Notes: generated by a model not told the origin, from the sequence alone. A stretch of 64,000 nucleotides of DNA from Streptomyces sp. Y2F8-2 (GCF_014905555.1 NZ_BNGS01000004.1:1-64000); one strand, 5' to 3'; positions 15,986 to 27,966 are shown, numbered from the stretch's first letter. Made by a program: numbers and translations.

Positions 15986-16839
15986 TTCAGCGCCTTCGCC
16001 TTGTACGGGGGAAGCTGGCTGCTGCTCGGCACCGGGTCCTCGGGGAAGTACTTCTTGTAAAGCTTCAGCCAGGTGCCGTTGGCGACGACTTCCTTCAGTG
16101 CGGTGTCGAGCTTGCTCCGCAGCGCGGTGTTGCCCTTGCGGACCGCCCAGCCGGCGGGGAAGTCGGTGGCGGGGACGGTGAGGGGCTGGCTCAGGTGCAG
16201 GGCCGGGTACTTGCCGGCGATGGCGCGGTTGGGACCGTAGTCGTTGAAGAACCCGTCGACGCGGCCGTTCTTCAGGGCCAGGGCGGCGGTGTTGTTGTCG
16301 GGGAAGCGGACGATCTGCGCGCCGGGGATCAGCGTGGCGGAGTTGACGTCGGTGATGGACCCCTGGAGAACCGCGATCCTCTTCCCCTCGACGCTGGAGA
16401 CCTTGGACGTGATGCCGCTCTTGGCGGCCGTCAACAGGCCGAAGTAGCCCGCGAGATAGCCGTCGGAGAAGTCGACCATCCTCACACGGTCGGTGGTGAT
16501 GCCCACGGCCGCGGCGGCCACGTCGAACTGCCGGTTGTTGACCGCAGGCAGCAGCCCCGCGAAGTCCAGCGAGACGAACTCCGGCTTCAGCTTCAGCTTC
16601 TGTGCCGCTGCCGAGATCAGGTCGACGTCGAAGCCGGTCAGCTTGCCGTTCTCCTCGTACGTGTACGGCTTGGTGTTGTTCGACGTGCCGACCTTCAGCG
16701 TGCCGGCCTGGGTCACGCCGGACGCGTTCGCGGCCGAAGAGCTCGCGTCCGCCGCGGAACCGGAACCGCAGCCGGTCGCGGCGAGGGCCAGCACGGCCGC
16801 TGCGGCGGCCACCCCTCTGACTGAGCGGAACTTCCCCAT
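15982..16839 (-). CDS. Amino-acid ABC transporter substrate-binding lipoprotein
   Basis: The 285-residue protein starts with a lipoprotein signal ending LALAATGC (lipobox; Cys 24). A family-3 solute-binding domain follows: [34 protein letters not shown], and [15 protein letters not shown]. The first half of the binding site looks standard for polar amino acids, but the normally conserved Arg/Asp carboxylate clamp is not obvious ([12 protein letters not shown] in place of GVQxGT), so the ligand may not be a common amino acid. ATG 16839 follows GGAGGAGAC. It is the first gene of the operon. Confidence 0.92.
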   Translation of the reverse strand: MGKFRSVRGVAAAAAVLALAATGCGSGSAADASSSAANASGVTQAGTLKVGTSNNTKPYTYEENGKLTGFDVDLISAAAQKLKLKPEFVSLDFAGLLPAVNNRQFDVAAAAVGITTDRVRMVDFSDGYLAGYFGLLTAAKSGITSKVSSVEGKRIAVLQGSITDVNSATLIPGAQIVRFPDNNTAALALKNGRVDGFFNDYGPNRAIAGKYPALHLSQPLTVPATDFPAGWAVRKGNTALRSKLDTALKEVVANGTWLKLYKKYFPEDPVPSSSQLPPYKAKALK

Positions 16840-17245
16840 GTCTCCTCCATGCGTGCTGGAACGTCATGTGTGCGCTGAGCACCGGACCCGTGCCCGGGCG
16901 CACGGGATTCCGGCCGGTGGTGCGGGTGGTGACGGCCTGATCGACGGGGCCGAACGGCGGTTGCCGGGTGGTCGACGACTGCGGAGCCGGATGCCCCTCC
17001 GCGGCCGCGGGCGGCACGCGAGGGGCGCGAGAGGGTGTTCCCGCGCTGGCTGAGAACGTTCTCTCGGGGTGTCGGGAGAACGTTCTCCCCGTTGGGGTGA
17101 GAGAACGTTCTCACGTGCGTCGTGAGCGGTCAATACCCGCGTCGGAGTTGTTGCGGTGTGGGCATGCCGCCCCGACGTGCCGCAGATGTGAACCGGCGAA
17201 CTCCACGCGCAAGGAGACGGCGGGACTGGGCGCACTCGGTCGGCA
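16840..17245. promoter_or_regulatory. Long upstream region of the ABC operon
   Basis: These 406 bases hold no recognisable gene on either strand. They contain the three operators (17052-17112), so the promoter is expected near 17000-17110 and the leader of the operon would be about 200 bases. The reason for such a long leader is not apparent; I saw no riboswitch signature. Confidence 0.5.
17052..17112. promoter_or_regulatory. Triple LacI-type operator
   Basis: Three perfect palindromes GAGAACGTTCTC occupy 17052-17063, 17076-17087 and 17101-17112, with centres 24 and 25 bp apart. A 12-bp palindrome with central CG is the classic target form of LacI-family proteins, and the only lacI-type gene nearby ends the adjacent operon. 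The near-equal spacing (a little over two helical turns) suggests cooperative binding along one face. Confidence 0.88.
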
Positions 17246-17533
17246 TGGGACGCGTCCCACGGTGCGTATCTGGACCTCGGACAGGTCAGCGACACGTTCC
17301 GGGTGACCGTCAACGGCATGCGACTGGCACCCGCCGACCGCCTGCGCCCCGTCGTCGACGTCGGCGCCCTGCTGCGCCACGGCGACAACACCCTGGAGAT
17401 CGAGGTGGCGACACCGCTCATCAACCGTCTCAGGGTCGTCCAGCCGGCCGTGTTCGGCGCGGCGGCCCGCCAGGCCCACGGTCTCGTCGGACCTGTGCGG
17501 CTGGTGCCGTACGTGCAGGCGACCGTGGGCTGA
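17246..17533 (+). pseudogene. C-terminal remnant of a large glycoside hydrolase
   Basis: WDASHGAYLDLGQVSDTF, then VTVNGMRLAPADRLRPVVD, LRHGDNTLEIEVATPLINRL and HGLVGPVRLVPY form the final jelly-roll-like domain seen at the end of large alpha-L-rhamnosidase/GH2-like glycosidases. The catalytic part is entirely missing upstream. It sits immediately beside the triple LacI operator, so the operators may originally have controlled this sugar gene in the other direction. Confidence 0.6.
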
Positions 17534-17599
17534 GGCGGACCGGCACACCGGGCTGCTGCCGGTGATCCCTTGCACTCCCGGCTCCGCCGGGTGCGCCGC

Positions 17600-17633
17600 G
17601 GTCGAGCCGCTCCCGGTGGGGAACGGCTCGACC
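17600..17633. terminator. Terminator before the acyltransferase gene end
   Basis: GGTCGAGCCG (17600-17609) and CGGCTCGACC (17624-17633) form a perfect 10-bp stem with a 14-base loop, between the glycosidase remnant and the convergent acyltransferase gene. Confidence 0.65.
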
Positions 17634-17677
17634 AGGGCGCACGGCGCGGTCGTCGCCGGTCTTGTGCGGCGCCCCCG

Positions 17678-18898
17678 TCAGTCGGGTGCCGCGGCCGGAA
17701 CCTCGCGGGCGGGTGCGACGGGCTCCGGCCTGGCGGCCCTCGGGGCCGACTGTGTGCGGGGGGACCGGCGGCCGCCGAGCAGCAGCCGTCGTGCGGGGCG
17801 TTCCACCTTCTCGTACAGCACCCAGGACAGGGCGAGCGACAGGCCGAACACGATGGCGGTGGTGGCGACGGCCGTCGGCAGACCGAAGCGGGGCAAGTTG
17901 CCGAACAGGGTGGTGCCGGCCCGCAGCACCAGAAGGTGGATCATGTAGAACGCGAACGAGAGTTCCCCCAGGCGCACCAGTCTCCGGTGCCGCCAGAGCG
18001 AGGGCAGGCCGCGCAGGTCGGCGACGGCCGCCGCCGGGATGAGCAGCGCGAAGCCGATGAGGGTGCAGGCGGTGGCCGGGTAACCCCCGTCGGTGATCTG
18101 CGGCACGAGGAAGTAGCCGATGATCGCCAGGGCGAGTGAGGCATCCAGGCCGGGACCGCGCCACCGTTCGAGCCGCACCAGCCGGGCGGTGGCGGCGCCG
18201 AGGACGAACTCGGGCAGGCGGGCGGCGGGGAGCGAGTAGAGCGACTGGCTCACCCAGTTGTGCATGTCCGCCCGGGCGAGGACCAGGACCGCCAGCACGG
18301 ACGCCCCGGCCAGCGCCGCCGAAGCCCGGGGTCCCAGACGGCGCAGGACGACCAGCATCAGCGGGAAGGCGGCGTAGAAGAAGGCCTCGCAGGCCAACGA
18401 CCAGCTGACCGGGTTCAGCGTCTGCCACCAGGACTGCCGCCAGGAGTGCACCAGCAGCACGTTGGCCACTCCCTGAACCGCCGTCGGCTTCGCCAGATGG
18501 GGCGGCGTGTAGACCATGATCAGCGCGATCCCGGCGGTGACCAGATGAACGGGAAAGACACGGGCGATGCGCCGCCGCCAGAAGGAGACCGCGCGGTCGT
18601 TCGGCCGCGCGGTCCACATCAGAACGAACCCCGACAGGATGAAGAAGAACGACACCCCGGTGCTACCGGCTTGGAACGCCCAGGTCATGATGTGGCCGCC
18701 GGTGCCTCCGAAATAGCCGAAGTTGCCCACGTGCAGTCCGAAGACCAGGAGCGCGGCCATCCAGCGCAGTCCGGTGAGGGACGGCAGCGAGGGCGCCGGA
18801 GCGGACGGAGGGACTCTTGTGGCGGGCTCGGTGGTGGCGGCGGATGCTGTCCGGGGCGCCGTCATCGTGTCGTCTACCGGGGGTGTGCGAACGGGCAT
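17678..18898 (-). CDS. Acyltransferase family 3 membrane protein
   Basis: The product (406 residues from 18898, 395 from 18865) has about ten transmembrane helices. The OafA/NodX pattern is visible: SLTGLRWMAALLVFGLHVGN near the N-terminus, with the catalytic-type His, then GVSFFFILSGFVLMW and FWRRRIARVFPVHL. The family transfers acyl groups onto sugars, lipids or antibiotics at the membrane. The C-terminus is a Pro/Ala/Arg-rich cytoplasmic tail. The start is uncertain since neither ATG has a good ribosome site. No glycan or antibiotic genes adjoin it, so the acceptor is unknown. Confidence 0.85.
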   Translation of the reverse strand: MPVRTPPVDDTMTAPRTASAATTEPATRVPPSAPAPSLPSLTGLRWMAALLVFGLHVGNFGYFGGTGGHIMTWAFQAGSTGVSFFFILSGFVLMWTARPNDRAVSFWRRRIARVFPVHLVTAGIALIMVYTPPHLAKPTAVQGVANVLLVHSWRQSWWQTLNPVSWSLACEAFFYAAFPLMLVVLRRLGPRASAALAGASVLAVLVLARADMHNWVSQSLYSLPAARLPEFVLGAATARLVRLERWRGPGLDASLALAIIGYFLVPQITDGGYPATACTLIGFALLIPAAAVADLRGLPSLWRHRRLVRLGELSFAFYMIHLLVLRAGTTLFGNLPRFGLPTAVATTAIVFGLSLALSWVLYEKVERPARRLLLGGRRSPRTQSAPRAARPEPVAPAREVPAAAPD

Positions 18899-19029
18899 GC
18901 AGGGGACCGTTGCCCGTTCGCCGCGTTTCATTCGGGGGCAGTAGGGAACATCACACCGGCACGGACGATCTCCTTCGGAGGCGTGTCCGGATCCGCCGCA
19001 AAAGGGCGGGGTTGCGGGTGCCGCCCGGC

Positions 19030-19998
19030 TCAGTGATCTCCGCGTCCCTCGCCCAGGCGCTCGAGCACGGCCCGCGCCATGGCTTCCTCGCCCAGGGCGT
19101 TGGGGTGCGCGGGGGCCGCGGGCGAGGCGGGCTGCAACGGCTCGATCCAGCGGTCCGTCGGGGCCTTGCACATGTCGTGGCCGCGCGTGGGACCGTAGGT
19201 GTCGACGTACTCCGCCCGGTTCCACTCCGCCACCAGACGGAGCATCAGGTTCAGTCGCTTCTCGGTGTCCCGCAAATAGGGGAAGTCCTTCGACGCGAAC
19301 GGGACCGAGGGGGAGCAGCCGCTGCCGTCGTCGGGCAGGAGGTCCGGGTAGCCGACGACGAGCACTCGGGCGTGCGGTGCCCTGACGTGCACGGCCCGCA
19401 GCACACGGTCCACCTTCGGCGCCGTCTGCGCGATGGCGAGCGTCAACCGGTCGATCCCGGAGGAGGCGTAGGACCGCCGGCACGGATCGCCTGTCGGGTC
19501 CTCGGAGCTGAGGCGGGCGCAGGTGGCGATGATGGAGCCGAAACCGATGTCGTTGCCGCCGATCTGAACGGTCACCAGATCGGTGTCGCGCCGCACCGCG
19601 TCGAGCTGGGGCGCGTTGGTGCCCTGCGCCTTCCACATGTTGTCGGTCGTCGCTCCGCCGCAGCTCACGTCCTTGAACGCGGTCACGTGCCGCTCCGCCG
19701 CCACGAGCGAGGGGTAGTTGTGGTCGGAGCGGGCGCAGGCGGCGTCCACCTGCCGGGGGATGGCAGGGCCGGAGGTGTAGGAGTCCCCGAGTGACACGTA
19801 GTGCGTGTCGCGGCCGGGTTCCGCCCCGCGCGCCGCGGCAGGGGCCGTGGAGGCGGCGAAGAGGACGCAACCGCCGAGGGCCGCGCCCACGGCGAGCGGC
19901 CATCGGCGGCGTCTCGCCGCTCCAGATCCCGCCGCGCCAGGTGCCGCCGCTCCGTCCGGATTCGTGTCGTGCGCCATGGAAAGCCCGGCGTGCGCCAT
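19030..19998 (-). CDS. Secreted SGNH/GDSL hydrolase
   Basis: The 322-residue protein has a basic N-region, one hydrophobic signal segment (PLAVGAALGGCVLFAASTA) and an SGNH domain. Block I is VSLGDSYTSG with nucleophile Ser, block III is VTVQIGGNDIGFGS, and block V is HPNALGEEAMA with the catalytic His. Such enzymes are extracellular lipases or esterases in Streptomyces. Three cysteine pairs fit a disulfide-stabilised secreted enzyme. ATG 19998 follows GGGGAGGA closely. It lies next to, and in line with, the acyltransferase gene, 131 bp apart, and may be co-transcribed. Confidence 0.9.
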   Translation of the reverse strand: MAHAGLSMAHDTNPDGAAAPGAAGSGAARRRRWPLAVGAALGGCVLFAASTAPAAARGAEPGRDTHYVSLGDSYTSGPAIPRQVDAACARSDHNYPSLVAAERHVTAFKDVSCGGATTDNMWKAQGTNAPQLDAVRRDTDLVTVQIGGNDIGFGSIIATCARLSSEDPTGDPCRRSYASSGIDRLTLAIAQTAPKVDRVLRAVHVRAPHARVLVVGYPDLLPDDGSGCSPSVPFASKDFPYLRDTEKRLNLMLRLVAEWNRAEYVDTYGPTRGHDMCKAPTDRWIEPLQPASPAAPAHPNALGEEAMARAVLERLGEGRGDH

Positions 19999-20199
19999 GG
20001 AAGTCCTCCCCCTGAGGCCGGAACGGCGCGCGGAGCCCGCGTCGGGCGGCGGCCGGCGCACGTTCGCCGGGGCCTGTATACCGGTCGCCGCGTCACCGGG
20101 GCCAGGGGTGGGACGCGGGCATTTCATGGCATGGCCGCTTCAAAGGGCCGGGCGCACGGTCCCCGCCGCGACGCACCAAAAGTTGGTTCGCTCGTTTTC

Positions 20200-20229
20200 T
20201 TGAACTATTCGTGTTTGCGGGGGTAGGTT
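20200..20229 (+). promoter_or_regulatory. Promoter of the fur-katG pair
   Basis: TTGAAC (20200-20205) and TAGGTT (20224-20229) are 18 bp apart. The expected transcription start falls at or beside the ATG at 20237, implying a leaderless transcript. The AT-rich stretch around it is where the Fur-family repressor would bind. Confidence 0.6.
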
Positions 20230-20236
20230 CGACGCC

Positions 20237-22934
<2,698 letters not shown>

Positions 22935-22945
22935 TCGTCCCGATC

Positions 22946-22986
22946 ACGACGCCCGGGCAGGCCCGCACGGCCGGCCCGGGCGTCGT
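22946..22986 (+). terminator. katG terminator
   Basis: ACGACGCCCGGGC (22946-22958) pairs perfectly with GCCCGGGCGTCGT (22974-22986), starting eleven bases after the katG stop, and is followed by CCGTTTGT. Confidence 0.9.
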
Positions 22987-23109
22987 CCGTTTGTGGACAC
23001 CGCATAGCCCGCCCCTCTCCGAATGAGACCAAAATCCGCTCACCCCTGAAATTCCGCTAAAAAGACGTATAAATTGTCTGGAAGTGGACGGTGGAAAGGG
23101 GACCCGGTC

Positions 23110-25275
23110 ATGTCCATAAGGCCCGATGTCCCAGGACCGCCCGGTGCGACCATGCTCTCCCCCCAGTGGCCGCCGGACGCGGACCTGTTCGGACCGGCCC
23201 CGGTGATCTTCGCCTCCCTGAGCGGTCCCGGGCACATCGTGGAGACCGCGAACTCGGCGTTCTTCGACATCGTCTGCGGCGGCCGGAGGCGGACCGGCGT
23301 ACCGATCGTCGAGCTGATGCCCGGTGCGGCTCTGCAGGGCGTGATCAACCGCATCCGAGAGGTGTACCGCACCGGCGTTCCCTACCGCACCCGGGACAAA
23401 CGGCTTGTCCTCGGGGAGCCGGGGGCGGAGCAGGAGAGGATCTTCGACCTCACCTATGAGCCCCGGCGGGACGCCGTGGGCAGGGTCGACGGGGTCGTGG
23501 TGATCGCCATGGACACCACCGCCTACCGTGACACGCAGCTGCTGGCGGCCGAGCAGCGCGCCCTGCTGGAGCAGATCGCGCGCGAGGCCCCGCTGCAGGA
23601 GATTCTCACCGGCATGGCCAGGACGATCGAGGACTTCTCCCCGGGCCTGCTCGTCTCGGTGCTGCTCGTCGACGCCGACGGCCGGCGGCTGCGGCACGGC
23701 ACCGGCCCGAGCCTGCCCGACTTCTACAACGAGGCGATCGACGGGGTCCCGATCGGAGAGGGCCAGGGATCCTGCGGCACCACCGCGTACCGGCGCGCCC
23801 CGGTGGTCTGTACCGACATCGCCACCGATCCACTGTGGGCGGAGTACCGCGAGCTGGCGAAGCGGGCGGGGGTCGGGGCCTGCTGGTCCACCCCGATCCT
23901 GAGCACGGACGGCCGGTTGCTGGGCACGTTCGCCATGTACCACCGGACGCCGAAGATCCCGGAACTGAAGGACCTGGCCCTCGGCGCCGCCTTCACGCGC
24001 GTCGCGGCCCTGGCCATCGAGCGGCACCAGGCCGTGGCGGCGGGCCGAGCCGCGCGGCAGCGTGAGACCTCGGCCCGCGAAGACCTGGCCTTCGTCCTGG
24101 AGGCGAGCACCGCCATCGCGCGCGAACAGCACTACGCGAACAGTCTGCGGCGTCTGGCCCAGCTGACGGTCCCGGGACTGGCGCAGCTGTGCGCCGTCTA
24201 CGTGGCCGACGGCGGCCACCGCAGCCGGATCGCCTCCGCGGCCGCGCCCCGGGCGGACGAGAAGCTGCTCGTGGCACCGGAGTGGTGCGAGGTGGTGGAC
24301 CGCGCGGTCGCCCGCGTGCTGGCCTCCGGCACGACGGAGACCGGGTCCCTCCTCCTCCGCCCCGGCACAGTGCCCGGCGGGCGCGGAGCCGGTTACCTGT
24401 GCGTACCGCTCACGGCTCGCGGGTCCACGTTCGGTGCCCTGGCGCTGCTGGCCGTCGACCGGGACTGGGACGGCCACGTCGTCGCACTGGCCGAAGAACT
24501 CGCCGGCCGGGCGGCCATGAGTGCGGACAACGCCCGCCAGTTCACGCACCGGGTGCGGCTCGCGCACGAGCTCCAGGCCGGGCTGCTGCCACCGAAGCTG
24601 CCGCACGTGCCGGGCGCGGCCCTGGCGGCCTCGTACCATCCGGCCGGCGAGGGCCTCGACGTCGGCGGCGACTTCTACGACGTCTTCCCTCTGCCCGGCG
24701 ACCGGTGGGCCGTCATGATCGGCGACGTGTGCGGTCACGGAGCGGTGGCCGCCACCACGACCGGTATGGTCCGGCACACGGCACGTGCGGTCGCCCGTCT
24801 GCTGCGCGACCCCGTGTCCGTGGTCGCCGCGATCAACGACGCTCTGGCCGAGCACACCGAGGGCCAGGACCTGTTCGTGTCGCTCGTCTACGGCGAGCTG
24901 CGGCACACCGCCACCGGACAGGCGGTGACCCTCATGCGCGCCGGCCATGTGCCGCCGCTCGTGCGCCGCGCAGGCGGCACCGTCGAGCGGCTCGTGCCGC
25001 CCGGCCTGCTGCTGGGCCTCGGCCTGGGCGGTGTGGGATCACCCGCGCGCGTCGACCTGCACCCGGGCGACGGCCTGGTCCTCGTCACGGACGGCATCAC
25101 CGAAGCGCGGTCCCCGGAGGGCGAGCTGTTCGGTGAGGAACGGCTGGCCGACACGCTGACCACGGTTCCGCCCACCGCCGCCGCCCTGCTGGAGTCCGTC
25201 ACCACCGCCGTCGCCGCCTTCACGCACGACACCTCCCTGGACGACCAGGCCGCGCTGGTCGTGACCGCCGTATGA
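23110..25275 (+). CDS. PAS/GAF-sensing SpoIIE-type protein phosphatase
   Basis: The 721-residue protein has a PAS-like domain (about 30-140), a GAF domain (about 150-310, with GEGQGSCGTTAYRRAPVVCT), a second GAF-like domain (about 335-480) and a PP2C/SpoIIE phosphatase (about 495-721). The phosphatase has the metal-binding motifs GGDFYDVF, IGDVCGHG, VTDGITEAR and DDQAALV. There is no histidine-kinase-like anti-sigma domain and no membrane helix. Such proteins dephosphorylate anti-anti-sigma factors in response to small ligands or redox. No anti-sigma partner is adjacent. ATG 23110 has GGAAAGGGG upstream, and an AT-rich promoter region precedes it. Confidence 0.93.
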   Translation: MSIRPDVPGPPGATMLSPQWPPDADLFGPAPVIFASLSGPGHIVETANSAFFDIVCGGRRRTGVPIVELMPGAALQGVINRIREVYRTGVPYRTRDKRLVLGEPGAEQERIFDLTYEPRRDAVGRVDGVVVIAMDTTAYRDTQLLAAEQRALLEQIAREAPLQEILTGMARTIEDFSPGLLVSVLLVDADGRRLRHGTGPSLPDFYNEAIDGVPIGEGQGSCGTTAYRRAPVVCTDIATDPLWAEYRELAKRAGVGACWSTPILSTDGRLLGTFAMYHRTPKIPELKDLALGAAFTRVAALAIERHQAVAAGRAARQRETSAREDLAFVLEASTAIAREQHYANSLRRLAQLTVPGLAQLCAVYVADGGHRSRIASAAAPRADEKLLVAPEWCEVVDRAVARVLASGTTETGSLLLRPGTVPGGRGAGYLCVPLTARGSTFGALALLAVDRDWDGHVVALAEELAGRAAMSADNARQFTHRVRLAHELQAGLLPPKLPHVPGAALAASYHPAGEGLDVGGDFYDVFPLPGDRWAVMIGDVCGHGAVAATTTGMVRHTARAVARLLRDPVSVVAAINDALAEHTEGQDLFVSLVYGELRHTATGQAVTLMRAGHVPPLVRRAGGTVERLVPPGLLLGLGLGGVGSPARVDLHPGDGLVLVTDGITEARSPEGELFGEERLADTLTTVPPTAAALLESVTTAVAAFTHDTSLDDQAALVVTAV

Positions 25276-25294
25276 GGTGATCCGAGGACGGGCG

Positions 25295-26749
25295 CTACGG
25301 TTCGCGGTGCTCGTGTGCCGCTCGTTCCAGTTCCGCGGCCTCCGCCTCGGCCAGTCGGCTCTCGGCCTCCACATCGATGGAGCGTGTCAGCAGCCAGTAC
25401 AGCAGCGCGGCGACCGGCAGTCCGACGAACAGGGAGATGTCGGCTCCGCCGAGCGCCTCGGCGGCGGGCCCGACGTAGAGGTTCGCGACGGAGAAGAACG
25501 GCACCATGGCGGCGAACCCGACCAGGTACGCGATGATGCCGTGCCACCCCCAGCGCCCGTAGATCCCGCGCGGCTTGAAGATCTCGGCGATGGCGTAGTG
25601 GCCGCGGCGCACCACGTAGTAGTCCATGAGGTTGACCGCGGTCCACGGGATGAACAGGTAGAGCACCAGCAGCAGGAAGTTGTTGAAGTTCTGGAGGAAG
25701 TCCGACGTCGCGGACAGTGCGCCGATCAGGGAGAGCGCCGCGGTCAGTCCGATGGTCACCAGCCGTACGGCGAGCGTCGGGCGCACCCTTCTGAAGGAGT
25801 CGATGGCGCTGATGAGCGTCAGCGACCCGCCGTACATGTTCAGCGCGGTGACCGACACCAGCCCCAGCGCGGCGAACAGCAGCACGATGGCGCCGAATCC
25901 GCTGAACACCTTGTCGCCCGCGGCGTCGATCGAGCGGATCGTGTCGAAGTCCTTGCCCGCCCAGGCGGCGAGCAGCGTCCCGAGCACCATCAGCCAGATG
26001 CCGCCGAGCGCCGACCCGAAGTAGGTCCAGTAGAAGGTCTTGCGGACCGTCACGTCCGGCGGGAGGTACCGCGAGTAGTCCGAGACGTAGATGGCCCAGC
26101 TGATCTGGTAGCCGGCCACCACGCCGAACTGGGCGAGGAACGGCGTCCACCGGAAGGCGCCGAGGTCGAAGGAGCCCGGCGGGTAGTGCAGGGTGACCAG
26201 GATGCCCACCGTGAAGATCCCGAAGACGACCAGGAAGGTGTACGTCAGCACCTGCTCGGCCCGGTGGATGACGTCGTAGCCCACCAGCGCGACGAGGAAG
26301 GCGACGACGGTGACCACGACCACCCACAGGTCGACGCCTCCGTGCAGCGTGGTGTGCAGGGCGTCCCCGGCCAGGATGGTGTTGAAGACGTTGAACCCGG
26401 CGTACTGCAGGTAGGCGAAGAGCCACACCAGAAGGGCCCCGACATAGCCGAACTGGGGCCGCGACTGGATCATCTGGGGCAGCCCCAGTTGCGGGCCCTG
26501 GGCCGAGTGGAAGGCCATGAAGAAGGTGCCGACGACGGTCCCCGCCACGATCGCGATGAGCGACCAGACGAGGTTGCCGCCCTCGGTGATGCTGATCAGT
26601 CCCACCGCCAGCGTGGCGATCTGCGCGTTCGACATGAACCACAAGGGCCCGAGGTGCCACAGCTTGCCGTGGCGTTCGTCGAGTGGGACGTAGTCGATGG
26701 AGCGGATCTCCAGGCCCGGCATCCGCGGCTCTGCTGATGTGCTTGTCAC
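25295..26749 (-). CDS. NCS1-family cytosine/purine-type permease
   Basis: The 484-residue protein has about twelve helices. FMSNAQIATLAVGL, GPQLGLPQMIQSRPQFGYVG and WAIYVSDYSRYLP match nucleobase-cation-symport-1 carriers, in which the SRPQFG and SDYSRYLP segments line the substrate path. The C-terminus is a Glu/Ala-rich cytoplasmic helix. It should import a purine, pyrimidine, allantoin or related ring compound with a cation. No catabolic gene adjoins. A second NCS1 carrier is at 36841. Confidence 0.9.
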   Translation of the reverse strand: MTSTSAEPRMPGLEIRSIDYVPLDERHGKLWHLGPLWFMSNAQIATLAVGLISITEGGNLVWSLIAIVAGTVVGTFFMAFHSAQGPQLGLPQMIQSRPQFGYVGALLVWLFAYLQYAGFNVFNTILAGDALHTTLHGGVDLWVVVVTVVAFLVALVGYDVIHRAEQVLTYTFLVVFGIFTVGILVTLHYPPGSFDLGAFRWTPFLAQFGVVAGYQISWAIYVSDYSRYLPPDVTVRKTFYWTYFGSALGGIWLMVLGTLLAAWAGKDFDTIRSIDAAGDKVFSGFGAIVLLFAALGLVSVTALNMYGGSLTLISAIDSFRRVRPTLAVRLVTIGLTAALSLIGALSATSDFLQNFNNFLLLVLYLFIPWTAVNLMDYYVVRRGHYAIAEIFKPRGIYGRWGWHGIIAYLVGFAAMVPFFSVANLYVGPAAEALGGADISLFVGLPVAALLYWLLTRSIDVEAESRLAEAEAAELERAAHEHREP

Positions 26750-26906
26750 GGCGCCTCCTGCGTGCCGGTCCGCCCGGTCACACGATCTTCCCCTGATCGC
26801 GCCTGGTCAAGAGGTGCGTCGCAACGCCCCCCGTTCCTCCTCACGGGGCGGTGCGACGAGGGACACCTGCGGCAGGCCGCTGTGCGACCTGTGCCCTGTT
26901 CGTTCT

Positions 26907-26931
26907 GTTTGTCCTAGGGGGATGGGGTTAC
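26907..26931 (+). promoter_or_regulatory. Possible SigB-type promoter of the first hemerythrin gene
   Basis: GTTTG at 26907-26911 and GGGTTAC at 26925-26931 are 13 bp apart and resemble the stress-sigma consensus of Streptomyces (GNNTN14-16GGGTAC/T), 36 bp before the GTG start. The match is imperfect. Confidence 0.35.
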
Positions 26932-26966
26932 CCGCCCAGTGACGACGCTCAGAGGAGGGCAGTGCC

Positions 26967-27554
26967 GTGAGCAATGCGACGATGGAACGCAAGGAGGCGG
27001 CGAGGCTTCCGGAAGGCGACGTGGTCCGCGTCCTGCTGGAGCAGCACGCACGTATCCGAGACCTGTTCGACGACGTGAAGAGTGCGCGGGGCGAACAGAA
27101 GAAGCAGACGTTCGACGAGCTGAGGGCGCTGCTGGCGGTGCACGAGACCGCGGAGGAGCTGATCCTGCGCCCCACCGCGAAGAGGACGGCCGGTGACGCC
27201 GAGGCCGAGGCCCGCAACCACGAGGAGGAGGAGGCCAACAAGGTCCTCGCCGAGCTGGAGAAGATGGACGTCACCAGCGCCGAGTTCGACGCGAAGCTCG
27301 CCGCCTTCGAGAAGGCCGTCATCGACCACGCCGAGCACGAGGAGCGGGAGGAGTTCCCCGCGGTGCGGCGCGGTTGCGACGAGGAGCAGCTCAAGGGCCT
27401 CGGGGCAAGGCTGCAGATGGTCGAGAAGGTGGCACCGACCCATCCGCACCCCACCGCTGCGGGATCGCCCGCGGCCCAGTTGCTGACCGGTCCCTTCGCG
27501 TCCATGGTCGACCGGGTGAAGGACGCGATCACCGGATCGTCGGGCCGCACCTGA
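26967..27554 (+). CDS. Hemerythrin-domain protein (first copy)
   Basis: The 195-residue protein carries a hemerythrin-like HHE helical bundle (residues ~15-150). HARIRDLFDDVKSA, VHETAEELILRP and HAEHEEREEFPAV supply the expected His/Glu ligands for a di-iron centre. Such proteins bind oxygen or peroxide or act as iron/redox buffers. The tail ends PTHPHPTAAGSPAAQLL and VDRVKDAITG, a layout shared with the paralogue at 29598. GTG 26967 follows AGAGGAGGG. Confidence 0.88.
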   Translation: MSNATMERKEAARLPEGDVVRVLLEQHARIRDLFDDVKSARGEQKKQTFDELRALLAVHETAEELILRPTAKRTAGDAEAEARNHEEEEANKVLAELEKMDVTSAEFDAKLAAFEKAVIDHAEHEEREEFPAVRRGCDEEQLKGLGARLQMVEKVAPTHPHPTAAGSPAAQLLTGPFASMVDRVKDAITGSSGRT

Positions 27555-27563
27555 GACTTGCGG

Positions 27564-27636
27564 GCGCACGCTCGACGCGTGCGCACCGGCAGACGGGCGA
27601 CGCCACCGCCGGCGGACACCGGCGGTGGCGTCGCCC
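27564..27636. terminator. Double hairpin terminator
   Basis: GCGCACG/CGTGCGC (27564-27584) is followed by an 18-bp perfect stem (27595-27612 with 27619-27636, six-base loop). It lies between the hemerythrin gene and the convergent small gene and should stop both transcripts. Confidence 0.85.
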
Positions 27637-27651
27637 TGTCAGCGGGCACCG

Positions 27652-27966
27652 TCAGGGCTCCTGCGTGTCGCCGTCGCCCTCCCCGCGCTGCTGCCGGGAA
27701 GGCCGGGGCGGATGGGCCGCGCCCGTACCGCCCGGCTGGCCGCCCCCGGTGGTGCCGTAGCCGCCGGGAACGCCGGGCGCCATGTCGGCGTCCGCGTCCT
27801 CTTCCGTCACACGGCGCCGGGCCCTGACGCCCGCCCGGCGCTCCGGGTAGGGGTACTCGAACGGACGCGAAGCGGCGCGCCGGTCCTCGGCCTCGCGCTG
27901 CTCCCGGGCGGCCTGCTCGGCCGTCCGCCGCTCGTCACTGTCGTGGTTGCGGTGCTTGTCGTTCAT
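27652..27966 (-). CDS. Small charged hypothetical protein
   Basis: This 104-residue, strongly hydrophilic protein is rich in Arg, Glu, Asp, Gly and Pro (MNDKHRNHDSDERRTAEQAA at the start). It has no membrane segment and no recognisable domain. It is probably disordered. It follows the MFS gene region on the same strand after a 61-bp gap. A real gene is suggested by typical codon bias and the terminator at its end, but I assign no function. Confidence 0.55.
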   Translation of the reverse strand: MNDKHRNHDSDERRTAEQAAREQREAEDRRAASRPFEYPYPERRAGVRARRRVTEEDADADMAPGVPGGYGTTGGGQPGGTGAAHPPRPSRQQRGEGDGDTQEP

